Assembly: GCA_020630455.1 (NCBI GenBank)
Contig: JAHDBK010000261.1
Coordinates: 1 to 5,805, forward strand
From: Saprospiraceae bacterium
GTDB taxonomy: Bacteria > Bacteroidota > Bacteroidia > Chitinophagales > Saprospiraceae
Direction: 5' to 3'
Length of the DNA: 5,805 nucleotides
The first letter of the stretch is position 1. Each line of letters begins with the position of its first letter. Below, piece after piece: positions 5,777 to 5,805 of this stretch. The position numbers and the translations under genes are program-made. The notes below the pieces were generated by a model, which was not told where the DNA came from, made no database searches, and saw only the letters and a list, made by a program, of their open reading frames with translations.

Positions 5777-5805
5777 TATTTATTTTATTAAAATTTATTT
5801 AATAT

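Noticed and set aside
1..5805. CRISPR array, insertion sequence, tRNA/rRNA gene, prophage or defence system
   Set aside because: There are no regularly spaced repeats, transposase motifs, tRNA-like cloverleaf or rRNA segments, or defence-type domains; nearly all of the window is occupied by six intact genes.

Overview
The window looks like chromosomal core-genome DNA from a member of the Bacteroidota. The support is: strongly AT-rich DNA, TAA stops at five of the six genes, A/T-rich leaders without Shine-Dalgarno sequences, an acpP-fabF-rnc gene order common in that phylum, and a promoter upstream of acpP that matches the phylum-specific consensus (TTG, 20-nt spacer, TAnnTTTG). I cannot place it more finely with confidence.

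Layout. On the plus strand, three genes run left to right: a classical short-chain dehydrogenase/reductase (32-856), a seven-helix membrane protein of unknown function 14 nt downstream (871-1572), and mnmE, the tRNA wobble-uridine modification GTPase (1630-3075). On the minus strand, reading from right to left, are acpP (5455-5697), fabF (3957-5201) and rnc (3183-3947). The two groups converge on a 107-bp gap (3076-3182) that contains a weak hairpin followed by eight T.

How the genes work together. AcpP carries the growing acyl chain and FabF extends it, so these two form a fatty-acid elongation pair. rnc (RNase III) follows fabF after only nine bases and begins at a TTG codon in the same frame as the fabF stop, so it is almost certainly co-transcribed with fabF. 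MnmE acts in tRNA modification and has no evident functional link to the two genes before it.

No new multi-gene system is visible; all coding content is ordinary except the unassigned membrane protein. The most informative non-coding DNA is the 253-bp acpP-fabF gap (5202-5454). It holds two diverged tandem copies of one intrinsic terminator, a small dyad over a possible fabF -7 box, and a 62-nt inverted repeat (18-position arms, one mismatch) just upstream of fabF. Together these suggest that acpP is transcribed mostly alone, while fabF-rnc has its own promoter and a structured leader. That leader could be a substrate for the RNase III encoded by the same transcript; this last point is speculation.
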